A stretch of 64,000 nt of DNA from JAZRPG01 sp045649105 (GCA_045649105.1 JAZRPG010000027.1:1-64000); one strand, 5' to 3'; positions 55,661 to 63,233 are shown, counted from the first letter of the stretch. Notes: a model not told the origin generated them from the letters alone. Made by a program: numbers and translations.

Positions 55661-55707
55661 AAAACACCGTATATCTGCACTATAGAAAGCGGATATACGG
55701 TGTTTTT
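55661..55707. terminator. Terminator of the DeoR operon and of tcdA
   Basis: AAAACACCGTATATCTGC (55661-55678) pairs with its near-perfect complement (55689-55706, one T.G) and ends in a T-run on the plus strand; A-run on the other side makes it bidirectional. Confidence 0.9.
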
Positions 55708-55721
55708 TCAGTAATTTAATT

Positions 55722-56396
55722 TTAATCCTTTATTAAATCGCGGATTACTTCGCCGGCAAGCATCAGGCCTGCGCAACCAACTGTCCAGACAGCGCTTCCG
55801 GGAGTTCTGGTTTTTACAACAGGTAATTCGTCCGAATACACAGTTTTTAAGCTGTAAATGCCGCGGGACTTAAGTTCTTTTCTTATGACGCGTGCCAGAG
55901 GACAGGTGGTTGTTTTAGAAATGTCTGCAACCTTAAAGGCGCCACCGTCAAGCTTGTTTCCGGCGCCCATTGCAGAAATAATCGGAATGTTTCGCTTCTT
56001 TGCCTCGCAAATCAAATCTACCTTATCTGTCACAGTGTCTATAGCATCAATTATGTAATGCGGATTTTTTGAGAAAAACATCTCGCTGTTTTCGTGGGTA
56101 TATCGCTCACACATAGGGAAAACATTAAGATTCGGGTTTATGTCAAGAAGCCGCTGCGCGGTGACGAGCGCCTTCTCTTTTCCTAAAGTGCTAGATAATG
56201 CACAAAGTTGTCTGTTTATATTTGTGTCCTGCACAAAATCAAAATCAACAACCGTTATGGTGCCCACTCCGGAGCGCACAACAGCTTCAGCGGCATATCC
56301 TCCGACGCCTCCGACACCAAAAATCATTATGTGCTTGCCGGACAGCTTTTTTAAAGCGTCTTCTCCGATAAGCATTTCAAGTCGTTTAAAAATCAT
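55722..56396 (-). CDS. tcdA: tRNA threonylcarbamoyladenosine dehydratase
   Basis: 224-residue ThiF/E1-like enzyme that cyclises t6A37 to ct6A in tRNA using ATP. Signatures are MIFGVGGVGGYAAEAVVRSG, NINRQ and the IDAIDTVTDK segment. It lies directly behind a 6S-like RNA in the same orientation, as yrvM lies behind bsrA in Bacillus subtilis. Confidence 0.92.
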   Translation of the reverse strand: MIFKRLEMLIGEDALKKLSGKHIMIFGVGGVGGYAAEAVVRSGVGTITVVDFDFVQDTNINRQLCALSSTLGKEKALVTAQRLLDINPNLNVFPMCERYTHENSEMFFSKNPHYIIDAIDTVTDKVDLICEAKKRNIPIISAMGAGNKLDGGAFKVADISKTTTCPLARVIRKELKSRGIYSLKTVYSDELPVVKTRTPGSAVWTVGCAGLMLAGEVIRDLIKD

Positions 56397-56404
56397 TTTT
56401 ATAA

Positions 56405-56618
56405 AAATTTCCCCGCATCTGCCGTGTGTGCCAATTTATAACCTGCACATGTGCAGGTGGGTTTCCTCTCCCAAAATTCACAGCTTCCAACATCCGGTAC
56501 GCAGAAAACATGCCGGGAGGCCTGCTATCCTTTTGAGAAGTTAGAGTCCCGTATTAATAATGTGGGTTTAAAAAGACACATCACGCACAGCGCAGGGAAG
56601 TCCCCTTACTTAAACTTT
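56405..56618 (-). ncRNA. ssrS: 6S RNA (SsrS-like)
   Basis: This 210-nt stretch has no reading frame but clear RNA character. Its ends pair (TTCCCTGC near the 5' end with GCGGGGAA near the 3' end; GTGTG/CACAC inside), a hairpin of 18 bases (ACCTGCACATGTGCAGGT, minus strand) lies near the 3' side, and it ends in GGGGAAATTTTT. It has its own promoter and lies upstream of tcdA, the conserved place of 6S-1 RNA in Bacillus. 6S RNA binds housekeeping RNA polymerase in stationary phase. Identification rests on place, size and end pairing, not on a covariance model. Confidence 0.7.
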
Positions 56619-56624
56619 GAATAG

Positions 56625-56654
56625 ATTATAACATACTCGTTTTATCAATTACAA
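56625..56654 (-). promoter_or_regulatory. Promoter of the 6S-like RNA
   Basis: On the minus strand TTGTAA (56654-56649), an 18-bp spacer and TATAAT (56630-56625). Start expected near 56618. Confidence 0.65.
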
Positions 56655-56676
56655 TACGGAGCATGTCCGCAAAAGA

Positions 56677-56958
56677 CTATTCGTCTTCCTCGAGAGCTTC
56701 TTCCATAAAGGCGTTGTATACGGTTTCGAGCTCTTCTTCATTATCCAGTGTGGATAATATTTCCTCTCCGTTTTCATCCTTATCGAGGCGCAAAATTATA
56801 ATCTCTGTAGCCTCCTCAGAATCTTCAGGAATTCCTGCCTCGACAAATGCGAGATAAATGTTTGAATTAAGCTCTATAGTATCAAGATGCTCAAATTCAT
56901 GCTCAATATTCTCTTCATCTGTAAGTGTTACGATATTTGCGCTAAAATCTTTGTCCAT
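56677..56958 (-). CDS. DUF1292 (YrzB-like) acidic protein
   Basis: 93 residues, strongly acidic, with NIVTLTDEENIEHEFEHLDT, NSNIYLAFVE and EEATEIIILRLDKDENGEE typical of DUF1292. Function unknown; the gene usually follows ireB and ruvX in Firmicutes but is alone here. ATG 56958 is preferred over a GTG at 56967, which is too close to AAAGG. Confidence 0.88.
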   Translation of the reverse strand: MDKDFSANIVTLTDEENIEHEFEHLDTIELNSNIYLAFVEAGIPEDSEEATEIIILRLDKDENGEEILSTLDNEEELETVYNAFMEEALEEDE

Positions 56959-57073
56959 TATTATCACACCTTTCTTTATATAATTAGGATACCTCTTTAA
57001 TTTGAATAAATCAATAGAAAAATTTTTATAAAAAAATATTTTTGTAAAAATTCATATAATAGCTATATTTTGG

Positions 57074-57102
57074 TTGACTTTTAGAAATTTAAGTGATATA
57101 CT
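57074..57102 (+). promoter_or_regulatory. Promoter of infC-rpmI-rplT
   Basis: TTGACT (57074-57079), 17-bp spacer and TATACT (57097-57102). Confidence 0.75.
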
Positions 57103-57108
57103 ATTATA

Positions 57109-57265
57109 CGTTAGAATAAAGCAGGGCACATCCCGCCCTCACCTCCAGCTATGTAAAGAGGTAAACATTGTCTTTTTTGTTTTCGGCGTATTGCCGATTG
57201 CATTTCAGAATTGTTGAGCGCGGGCATTTGTTGCTTGCGCTCTTTAGTTTTGGAGGTGCTTTAGT
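57109..57265 (+). promoter_or_regulatory. Structured mRNA leader of infC-rpmI-rplT
   Basis: About 157 nt with several short stems, among them GGGC-rich pairs near 57123-57145 (GCAGGGC with GCCCT-type complement), CGGCGTATTGCCG (57184-57196) and GAGCGC with GCGCTC (57217-57243). A TCTTTTTTGTTTTC stretch lies at about 57170. In Firmicutes this operon carries an L20-binding or IF3-linked leader; the class cannot be fixed by eye. Confidence 0.55.
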
Positions 57266-57793
57266 ATCAGCAAGTTAGAACATCAAATCAATGAGGAAAT
57301 CCGCGACAAAGAGGTTCGTCTTATCGATGCCGAAGGACAGCAGGTAGGCGTGGTTCCTATCGGAGAAGCCAACAGAATGGCGGAGGAGAGTGGTCTTGAC
57401 CTTGTAAAAATCGCTCCGCAGGCAGTTCCTCCGGTGTGCCGAATCATGGACTATGGAAAGTTTAAATTCGAGCAGGATAAGAGAGAAAAGGAAGCGCGGA
57501 AAAATCAGCGCGTCATAGATGTTAAGGAAGTACGAATGACGCCGAGCATTGATGTACACGACTTTGAAGTCAAAATGAATAATGCAATTCGTTTTTTGAA
57601 ATCAGGCTGCAAGGTAAAAGTTGTTGTCCGTTTCAAAGGACGCGAGCTTGCACACACCAACTTGGGAACAGATCTTTTGAAGCGTTTTTCTGAGGGTTGT
57701 GCAGAGTTTTGCAATGTTGAGAAAATACCAAAGCTCGAAGGTCGCCAGATGATAATGTTCTTGTCTTCTAAAGTTCCACCAAAAACGAACTGA
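57266..57793 (+). CDS. infC: Translation initiation factor IF-3, starting at an AUC codon
   Basis: 175 residues in the two-domain IF3 form: N-domain (HQINEEIRDKEVRLIDAEG), linker, C-domain (GREMAH-type motif here GRELAHTNLG, then KLEGRQMIMFL). An in-frame stop at 57245-57247 and the first ATG/GTG/TTG only at 57350 leave no normal start; beginning at GTG 57350 would remove the conserved first 28 residues. ATC at 57266 lies 9 bp after GGAGG (57252-57256). E. coli and Bacillus infC use AUU, which IF3 itself discriminates against, so autoregulation is expected. Confidence 0.9.
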   Translation: MSKLEHQINEEIRDKEVRLIDAEGQQVGVVPIGEANRMAEESGLDLVKIAPQAVPPVCRIMDYGKFKFEQDKREKEARKNQRVIDVKEVRMTPSIDVHDFEVKMNNAIRFLKSGCKVKVVVRFKGRELAHTNLGTDLLKRFSEGCAEFCNVEKIPKLEGRQMIMFLSSKVPPKTN

Positions 57794-57821
57794 TAAACAA
57801 TAAACGAGAGGAGAATTAATC

Positions 57822-58019
57822 ATGCCTAAAATCAAAACACACAGCGGTGCATCAAAGAGATTTAAGGTAACAAAGAACGGTAAGGTAAAAATAAACCGCG
57901 CAAATCGCCGTCATATCTTAAATAAGAAGAGCACAAAACTCAAAAGAGGTCTGCGTCATTCTGCGTATGCTTCTGCAGCAAATGAGGCAACACTCAAGCG
58001 TTTAGTACCTTATAAATAA
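57822..58019 (+). CDS. rpmI: 50S ribosomal protein L35
   Basis: 65 residues, highly basic: PKIKTHSGASKRFKVTKNGK at the N-terminus and RRHILNKKSTKLKR in the centre, standard bL35. It sits 28 bp after infC with AGGAG upstream. Confidence 0.97.
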   Translation: MPKIKTHSGASKRFKVTKNGKVKINRANRRHILNKKSTKLKRGLRHSAYASAANEATLKRLVPYK

Positions 58020-58046
58020 AATTTACGGAAATGGAGGCTGTTTAGA

Positions 58047-58400
58047 ATGGCTAGAGTTAAAGGCGCAATGATGACGCGCAAAAGAAGAAAAAAGATATTA
58101 AAGCTCGCAAAGGGCTATTGGGGTGCAAAATCCAAACACTTTAAGATGGCTAATCAGGCTGTTATGAAGTCACTGACATATGCATATGTCGGACGTAAGC
58201 TTAAAAAGCGTGATTTCCGCCGTATTTGGATAACAAGAATTTCTGCAGCAGCAAAGCAGAATGATATCAATTATTCTCGCTTTATGAACGGTTTAAAGAA
58301 ATGTAACATAAGCATTAACAGAAAAATGCTTGCAGATATGGCTCACAATGATCCGGTAGCATTTACAGCACTTGTTGAGTTGGTAAAAACAAAAATATAA
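58047..58400 (+). CDS. rplT: 50S ribosomal protein L20
   Basis: 117 residues: ARVKGAMMTRKRRKKILKLA and RRIWITRISAAAKQND, standard bL20. In this operon L20 usually represses its own mRNA. No clear terminator separates it from the LDH-family gene 52 bp later. Confidence 0.97.
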   Translation: MARVKGAMMTRKRRKKILKLAKGYWGAKSKHFKMANQAVMKSLTYAYVGRKLKKRDFRRIWITRISAAAKQNDINYSRFMNGLKKCNISINRKMLADMAHNDPVAFTALVELVKTKI

Positions 58401-58452
58401 CGCAATGAGTCTGTAATAAGCTCTAATAAATATAATATGGGGTATGTTTGAT

Positions 58453-59397
58453 ATGAAAAAAAGAAAAGCTAAGGTAGCTATAATTGGTGCCGGATTTGTT
58501 GGTGCAGCATCTGCATATGCAATAGCGCTGAAAAAGGTTTGCTCTGAGCTTGTCCTTATTGATGTAAATCTCGATAAAGCTATTGGTGAGGCAGATGATA
58601 TTTCACACGGTCTTCCGTTTGTAGGCTCCATGAGTGTCTATGCAGGAGATTATTCATGTGTTAAGGATTGCGATGTAATAGTAATTACAGCGGGTGCAAA
58701 CAGAAAAGTAGGCGAGACTCGTCTTGACCTTGCGAAAAAGAACACAGCTATTGCAAAGGATATTACCGATAATATTATGAAATATTATAACGGCGGTGTA
58801 ATCCTTGTCGTTGCAAACCCTGTTGATATTTTGACATATATGATTACGAAGTGGACAGGGCTTCCGTCCGGAATGGTTTTAGGATCCGGAACTACGCTTG
58901 ACTCAATTCGCTTCCGTAGTGCTCTTACAACACTTACGGGCATTGATTCCATCAATATACACGGTTATATCATAGGTGAACACGGAGACTCTCAGGTTCC
59001 GATATGGAGTAACACTCATATTGCGGGAATACGTATTGAGGATTACTGCAACGCTAATGGCATTAAACTTGATGCTCAGGTAAAAGCTGATATTCTTGAG
59101 CAGATTAAGGTTGGAGGTGCCCAGATAATAAAAAGAAAGGGTGCCACATATTACGGAATCGCTGTTTGTGTCGCAACACTTGTTGAGTCGCTTCTTCGCG
59201 ACAGTAACACTATAAGAACAGTAAGTACTGTTTTAAACGGTGAGTTTGGCGTCAGTGATGTAGCGTTGTCTCTTCCGACAGTAATAGGTTCCGGCGGTGC
59301 CGAGAAGGTGCTTGTACCTAATATAACAGCTGAAGAGGCTGATTTGTTCCGCAAATCCGCAGAAGCATGCAAGGCAGTTCTTGATGCTTGCAGATAA
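58453..59397 (+). CDS. Lactate/malate dehydrogenase family protein, annotated by family as L-lactate dehydrogenase
   Basis: 314 residues. NAD loop VAIIGAGFVGAASAYA, Asp37 for NAD, catalytic His in GEHGDSQVP and the substrate Arg in GETRLDL. The residue that sets lactate or malate specificity (Gln102 in Bacillus LDH, in GANQKPGETR) is Arg84 here (GANRKVGETR), as in malate dehydrogenases; the rest of the protein is LDH-like. ATG 58453 has better spacing to TGGGG than ATG 58444. It may be read through from rplT. Confidence 0.85.
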   Translation: MKKRKAKVAIIGAGFVGAASAYAIALKKVCSELVLIDVNLDKAIGEADDISHGLPFVGSMSVYAGDYSCVKDCDVIVITAGANRKVGETRLDLAKKNTAIAKDITDNIMKYYNGGVILVVANPVDILTYMITKWTGLPSGMVLGSGTTLDSIRFRSALTTLTGIDSINIHGYIIGEHGDSQVPIWSNTHIAGIRIEDYCNANGIKLDAQVKADILEQIKVGGAQIIKRKGATYYGIAVCVATLVESLLRDSNTIRTVSTVLNGEFGVSDVALSLPTVIGSGGAEKVLVPNITAEEADLFRKSAEACKAVLDACR

Positions 59398-59410
59398 TTA
59401 AATGTTTTTA

Positions 59411-59450
59411 AAGATAGTTCACACATCTGTGTGTGAACTATCTTTTTTTA
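59411..59450. terminator. Bidirectional terminator of the LDH-family gene and the DUF1540 gene
   Basis: Perfect 15-bp stem AAGATAGTTCACACA (59411-59425) with 59430-59444 around TCTG, then a T-run. The stop codon of the opposing DUF1540 gene lies inside it. Confidence 0.93.
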
Positions 59451-59598
59451 TTTCATTAGTGCTGTATTTAGAGGTTTGCTTCGGGACATAATGAATACAG
59501 CTTGAATCCGATGCAGTACCGTTTGAACCTGCTTTTTCCAATGAGCATGAACCTTCTTTTTGGTATTTGCAATCGCTCGTGCACGCGATATAACTCAT
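59419..59598 (-). CDS. DUF1540 cysteine-rich small protein
   Basis: 59 residues. SYIACTSDCKYQKEGSCSLEK followed by a fourth Cys in SSCIHYVP matches DUF1540, a probable metal-binding fold of unknown function, often found in spore formers. ATG 59598 is 8 bp from GAGG; a GTG at 59607 is too close. Its last codons are part of the shared terminator hairpin. Confidence 0.85.
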   Translation of the reverse strand: MSYIACTSDCKYQKEGSCSLEKAGSNGTASDSSCIHYVPKQTSKYSTNEIKKDSSHTDV

Positions 59599-59680
59599 GA
59601 AAAACACCTCATATTTAAATTTTATAACAGTTTTTCCGTTAAGCTGATAAATATTCTATACAAGGGAGCGAGGCTGACAA

Positions 59681-60676
59681 ATGAAACGTAGTTTGCTGTT
59701 GATTATATCTACAATTATAGTAATAGCTTTTATGTGGGTTTATTCATATAATACACAGCAGGCAGAGCCGTTTGCAGTCTGCTGCGTTGAGGCGGGTACA
59801 AAAAATGTTTATGATTTTATCAACGCAAGAGGCAAAATTAAAGAGGGCAATAAAAAAGATATTTATACAAACGGAGCTTCGGTAATTAAAAAAGTACATG
59901 TGAAAATAGGCGACTATGTAGAAAAAGGGGAGACCATTATTGAGGTCGAGCCAATTTTCATCGATAAAAGTGCGTTTTCTGATTACCAAATGGATACAAG
60001 TGGCATTGAGAGAGTTCTCAAAGATTATGGAATTAATACCGGAATATTATCGGGCGACGACACAACAGCAGTAAGAACGGATAAAAAACTTATAAAAAGC
60101 CCGATAGACGGAATTCTAACAGACATCAGAGTGACACCGGGAGACGAAATTACACCCATAAAAAAGCTTGCAAGTGTTTCTGATTTTAACTCACTTTATG
60201 CATTGGTGATGGTACCGGAGGAGCACTCTTCTAAAATATCAGAAGGGCAACAGGTTAAGGTTAGCGCAGATGCTTTCGGCGGAAAAACTTTAGCAGGAAA
60301 AGTGAGCAGAATAAATCCTGTTGCTAAACAGGCTTTTTCAATTAATGGGGATGGAGAGACATATGTAGAGGCTGTAGTTGAATTTGAAACTAGCGACAAA
60401 GTCTTGCGTCCGGAACTTACAGTTAATGCCAAAATAACATCAAAAACAGTTGAAAATGCAATTACAATTCCATATGAATGTATAAGGCAGGATGATAATA
60501 ACAGAGAATATGTTTTTGTAGTTAAAGGCAATAATGTTGCTATTAAGTATATATCTGTAGGGTATGAGCTTGAGGACGAAGTCGAGGTAAAATCAGGCTT
60601 AATGAAGAACGATAAAGTAGTGTTAAATCCGCCGGAAACTCTTAAAGACGGAGATAAAATTAAAATTTCGGAGTAG
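59681..60676 (+). CDS. HlyD/MacA-type membrane fusion (adaptor) protein
   Basis: 331 residues. One N-terminal membrane anchor (about 4-22), then the two halves of a lipoyl-like barrel (VIKKVHVKIGDYVEKGETI and KSPIDGILTDIRVTPGDEI), a beta-barrel and a membrane-proximal domain. Only about 60 residues lie between the half-motifs, so the coiled-coil hairpin is short, as in Gram-positive adaptors. It is 6 bp upstream of an FtsX-like permease and would link to it. Confidence 0.85.
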   Translation: MKRSLLLIISTIIVIAFMWVYSYNTQQAEPFAVCCVEAGTKNVYDFINARGKIKEGNKKDIYTNGASVIKKVHVKIGDYVEKGETIIEVEPIFIDKSAFSDYQMDTSGIERVLKDYGINTGILSGDDTTAVRTDKKLIKSPIDGILTDIRVTPGDEITPIKKLASVSDFNSLYALVMVPEEHSSKISEGQQVKVSADAFGGKTLAGKVSRINPVAKQAFSINGDGETYVEAVVEFETSDKVLRPELTVNAKITSKTVENAITIPYECIRQDDNNREYVFVVKGNNVAIKYISVGYELEDEVEVKSGLMKNDKVVLNPPETLKDGDKIKISE

Positions 60677-60682
60677 CGCATA

Positions 60683-61873
60683 ATGCTTATAAAAGATATT
60701 TTAAAAATTTCTTTATTAAATGCTCTTAGAGGGAGAATAAGGACAGCTCTTACCGCGCTTTCGATTATGATAGGAGTCGCTTCCGTATTACTTGTAGAAT
60801 CGATTGGCTCAGGCGGTGAACAGGTTATAATAGGGGAAATTGAAAAGCTCGGATTAAGCGGTATTGCAATATCTCAAAATTTCAATGAGGAGACAACTCC
60901 TCTGTGCGCGGAGGATGCAGAGGCGTTAGAAAGAACTTTCAGTGAAATATCTGATGCCATGCCCATAGTTATGCAATACGGAGCGATAAAGTTTAATAAA
61001 GTAATATCGGATTCCGTCATTCTTGGTGTTGGTGCAAGGGCTGACAAGATTTATAATGTGAATCTTTTATATGGAAGAGTTCCGAATGAGGTTGACATAA
61101 GAAGCAATAGAAAAGTTGCAGTAATTGATAATGAACTCGCAGAGAAAAGCTACAAAAGAGTAAATGTAGTAGGTAAGCAAATAGTTGTAAATTTTAGTGG
61201 TAAAAAGGAAAAATATGAGATTATAGGTGTGATAAAGTCACAAAAAGATGGAATTAACCAAATGCTCGGCGGAGGAATTCCTGATTTTATATATATACCA
61301 TATACGACTGTAAATGAGACGAGAAATGAGAATTCAGTAAGTCAGATAGCAGTAAAATGCATAGGTGATGATGAGGAAAGCGGAGAAAAATTTGCAGATT
61401 TCCTTTCAAGGAGAAAAGGGTTTGATAACGCATATATTTCGGAAAATATGACATCAAAAATTGGAGAAATAAAGACGATTACAAACCTTGTATCGTTAAT
61501 TATAAGCGCTATTGCAGCAATTTCGCTTTGTGTTGCCGGAATAGGGATAATGAATACAATGTTTTCCTCAACAGCGGAAAGATACAGGGAAATCGGAATC
61601 TGTATGGCGGTGGGAGCTTCCTCAAGAGACATTTCTCTTTGTTTCTTAGCAGAATCAATTATAATATCATTAATAGGGGGGACAGCAGGAGCATTATTTG
61701 GATGGATAGGAATTCTTGCAATTTCAAATTTAATCGGTGTTAAATCGATATACAGTATTTGGACATTTATCGGTGCAGAAGTAATTTCAATTTTATGCGG
61801 TGCAATTTTTTCTGTAATACCGGCTGTTAAAGCATCAAAACTGGATCCAATAATTACATTGAGAAATGATTAG
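60683..61873 (+). CDS. MacB/FtsX-type ABC transporter permease
   Basis: 396 residues. An N-terminal membrane segment (about 20-40; RIRTALTALSIMIGVASVLL), a large extracellular MacB periplasmic-core domain (about 45-250) and three C-terminal segments with GIMNTMFSSTAERYREIGIC and KLDPIITLRND, all typical of MacB-type permeases. It has no nucleotide-binding domain and none is encoded next to it, which is unusual for the adaptor-permease-ATPase set. Confidence 0.88.
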   Translation: MLIKDILKISLLNALRGRIRTALTALSIMIGVASVLLVESIGSGGEQVIIGEIEKLGLSGIAISQNFNEETTPLCAEDAEALERTFSEISDAMPIVMQYGAIKFNKVISDSVILGVGARADKIYNVNLLYGRVPNEVDIRSNRKVAVIDNELAEKSYKRVNVVGKQIVVNFSGKKEKYEIIGVIKSQKDGINQMLGGGIPDFIYIPYTTVNETRNENSVSQIAVKCIGDDEESGEKFADFLSRRKGFDNAYISENMTSKIGEIKTITNLVSLIISAIAAISLCVAGIGIMNTMFSSTAERYREIGICMAVGASSRDISLCFLAESIIISLIGGTAGALFGWIGILAISNLIGVKSIYSIWTFIGAEVISILCGAIFSVIPAVKASKLDPIITLRND

Positions 61874-61956
61874 GCATTTTCTAGTTGTTTTATTTTGTAT
61901 ATTTTAACTTAGGGGAGCGGTATCATTTGTTCGTAACTTATCTTATTTCATATTAA

Positions 61957-61992
61957 CCTAATTGAACAAAATAAAAATTTTGTTCAATTAGG
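61957..61992. repeat. Perfect 16-bp inverted repeat in a 254-bp gene-free stretch
   Basis: CCTAATTGAACAAAAT (61957-61972) and its complement (61977-61992) enclose AAAA. There is no T-run, so it is a poor terminator for the permease. The gap 61874-62127 otherwise holds only A/T-rich sequence and a weak distant pair GGTATCA (61919-61925) / TGATACC (62041-62047). Confidence 0.65.
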
Positions 61993-62127
61993 GGTAGTGA
62001 ATTGCGGTGGGAAAATGTTATTAAGACCACAATATATCTGTGATACCATTGAGACATATTTTGAGACTATGTTTTTTCTCTACACATTTAGATAAAAATA
62101 TGTTATCATATTATTATAATAGATTGT

Positions 62128-63165
62128 GTGGTGAAAAAATTGAATCGTGAAGAATTATTAAAGATGCCGACACTTGTTCGGGAGTTTGCAAATTATATGG
62201 TTACGATAAACGACAAGTCACCCGGAACAATTAATGAATATATGCTTGATTTGCGCACATTTTTTAAATATATGAAAGTTCTTTACGGATTAGCTCAGAT
62301 GTCCCCCGATGACGGTATTGCATCCATAGATATCAGTGACATTGATATTGAGTTTATAAGGAAAATCAAGCTAACAGATGTATATGACTATTTTAACTAT
62401 CTCTCTAACGATAAAAAGAAGTTCTATAATAGCGAAATTAATGAATATGGGCTTACAGCGTCCTCGCGTGCGAGAAAAGTTTCATCGCTCCGTTCCTTTT
62501 TTAAATACCTTTTAAAAACGCATGCTATTGAGGAAAATCCGATGGTTGAGCTTGAGTTTCCGAAATCACATAAGACGCTTCCGCATTATTTGACATATGA
62601 TGAAAGCGTAAAATTGCTCGAAAGTATAGTTGGCGAAAATAAGATTCGTGATTACTGTATTATTATGCTTTTTTTAAACTGCGGATTGCGTGTTTCTGAG
62701 CTTACCGGAATAAATATCGGAGACATCAAGGGCGATATGCTCAGAGTTATAGGAAAAGGACGAAAAGAACGCGTAGTCTATTTAAATGATGCATGTATCG
62801 AGGCTGTGAATGACTATCTTGATGAACGGAAAAAGATAACTAATATTCCTGCTTCTGACGAAAAAGCTCTGTTTATCAGTAAAAAAAAGAACCGAATCAG
62901 CTCGTCAACCGTCAAATGGCTTGTTAAAAAATATTGCAGTTACGCAGCTCTTGACCCGAAAATATCCGTACATAAACTCCGCCATACCTCTGCGACATTA
63001 ATGTACAGGAGCGGAGTTGATGTAAAGGTTCTGCAAGAGGTTTTAGGACATGAGCACTTAAATACTACAGAGATATACACACATACAGACAGTGAGGCAC
63101 TCAGGACGGCTGCAAGGGCAAATCCCCTATCCCGCATGAAACCTAAAAAAGATTCTGAAGATTAA
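62128..63165 (+). CDS. XerC/XerD-like tyrosine recombinase
   Basis: 345 residues. N-terminal SAM-like core-binding domain (about 12-125) and catalytic domain with all active residues: Arg in CGLRVSEL, Lys in GKGRKERVV, HKLRHTSATLM (His and Arg), LGHEHLNTTEIYTH (His and Tyr). Length and the lack of a prophage around it fit a chromosomal Xer protein rather than a phage integrase. The GTG at 62128 lies only 8 bp after TATAAT (62115-62120), so the start may be leaderless, or at TTG 62140. Confidence 0.85.
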   Translation: MVKKLNREELLKMPTLVREFANYMVTINDKSPGTINEYMLDLRTFFKYMKVLYGLAQMSPDDGIASIDISDIDIEFIRKIKLTDVYDYFNYLSNDKKKFYNSEINEYGLTASSRARKVSSLRSFFKYLLKTHAIEENPMVELEFPKSHKTLPHYLTYDESVKLLESIVGENKIRDYCIIMLFLNCGLRVSELTGINIGDIKGDMLRVIGKGRKERVVYLNDACIEAVNDYLDERKKITNIPASDEKALFISKKKNRISSSTVKWLVKKYCSYAALDPKISVHKLRHTSATLMYRSGVDVKVLQEVLGHEHLNTTEIYTHTDSEALRTAARANPLSRMKPKKDSED

Positions 63166-63167
63166 AT

Positions 63168-63216
63168 AAAAGGCGATATATTTTGATTTTAAGTCAAATA
63201 TATCGCCTTTTTTGTA
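63168..63216 (+). terminator. Terminator after the recombinase gene
   Basis: An 18-bp stem (AAAAGGCGATATATTT... with its complement, one bulged T) and a T-run on the plus strand; usable also by the convergent gene. Confidence 0.88.
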
Positions 63217-63233
63217 CTAAAAATAAATAAAAA

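Noticed and set aside
61957..61992. Inverted repeat as the end of an insertion sequence or MITE
   Set aside because: There is no second copy, no flanking target duplication that I can see and no transposase in the window.
62128..63165. Tyrosine recombinase as a phage or integrative-element integrase
   Set aside because: No phage, conjugation or excisionase genes and no tRNA attachment site lie around it; the sequence is Xer-like.
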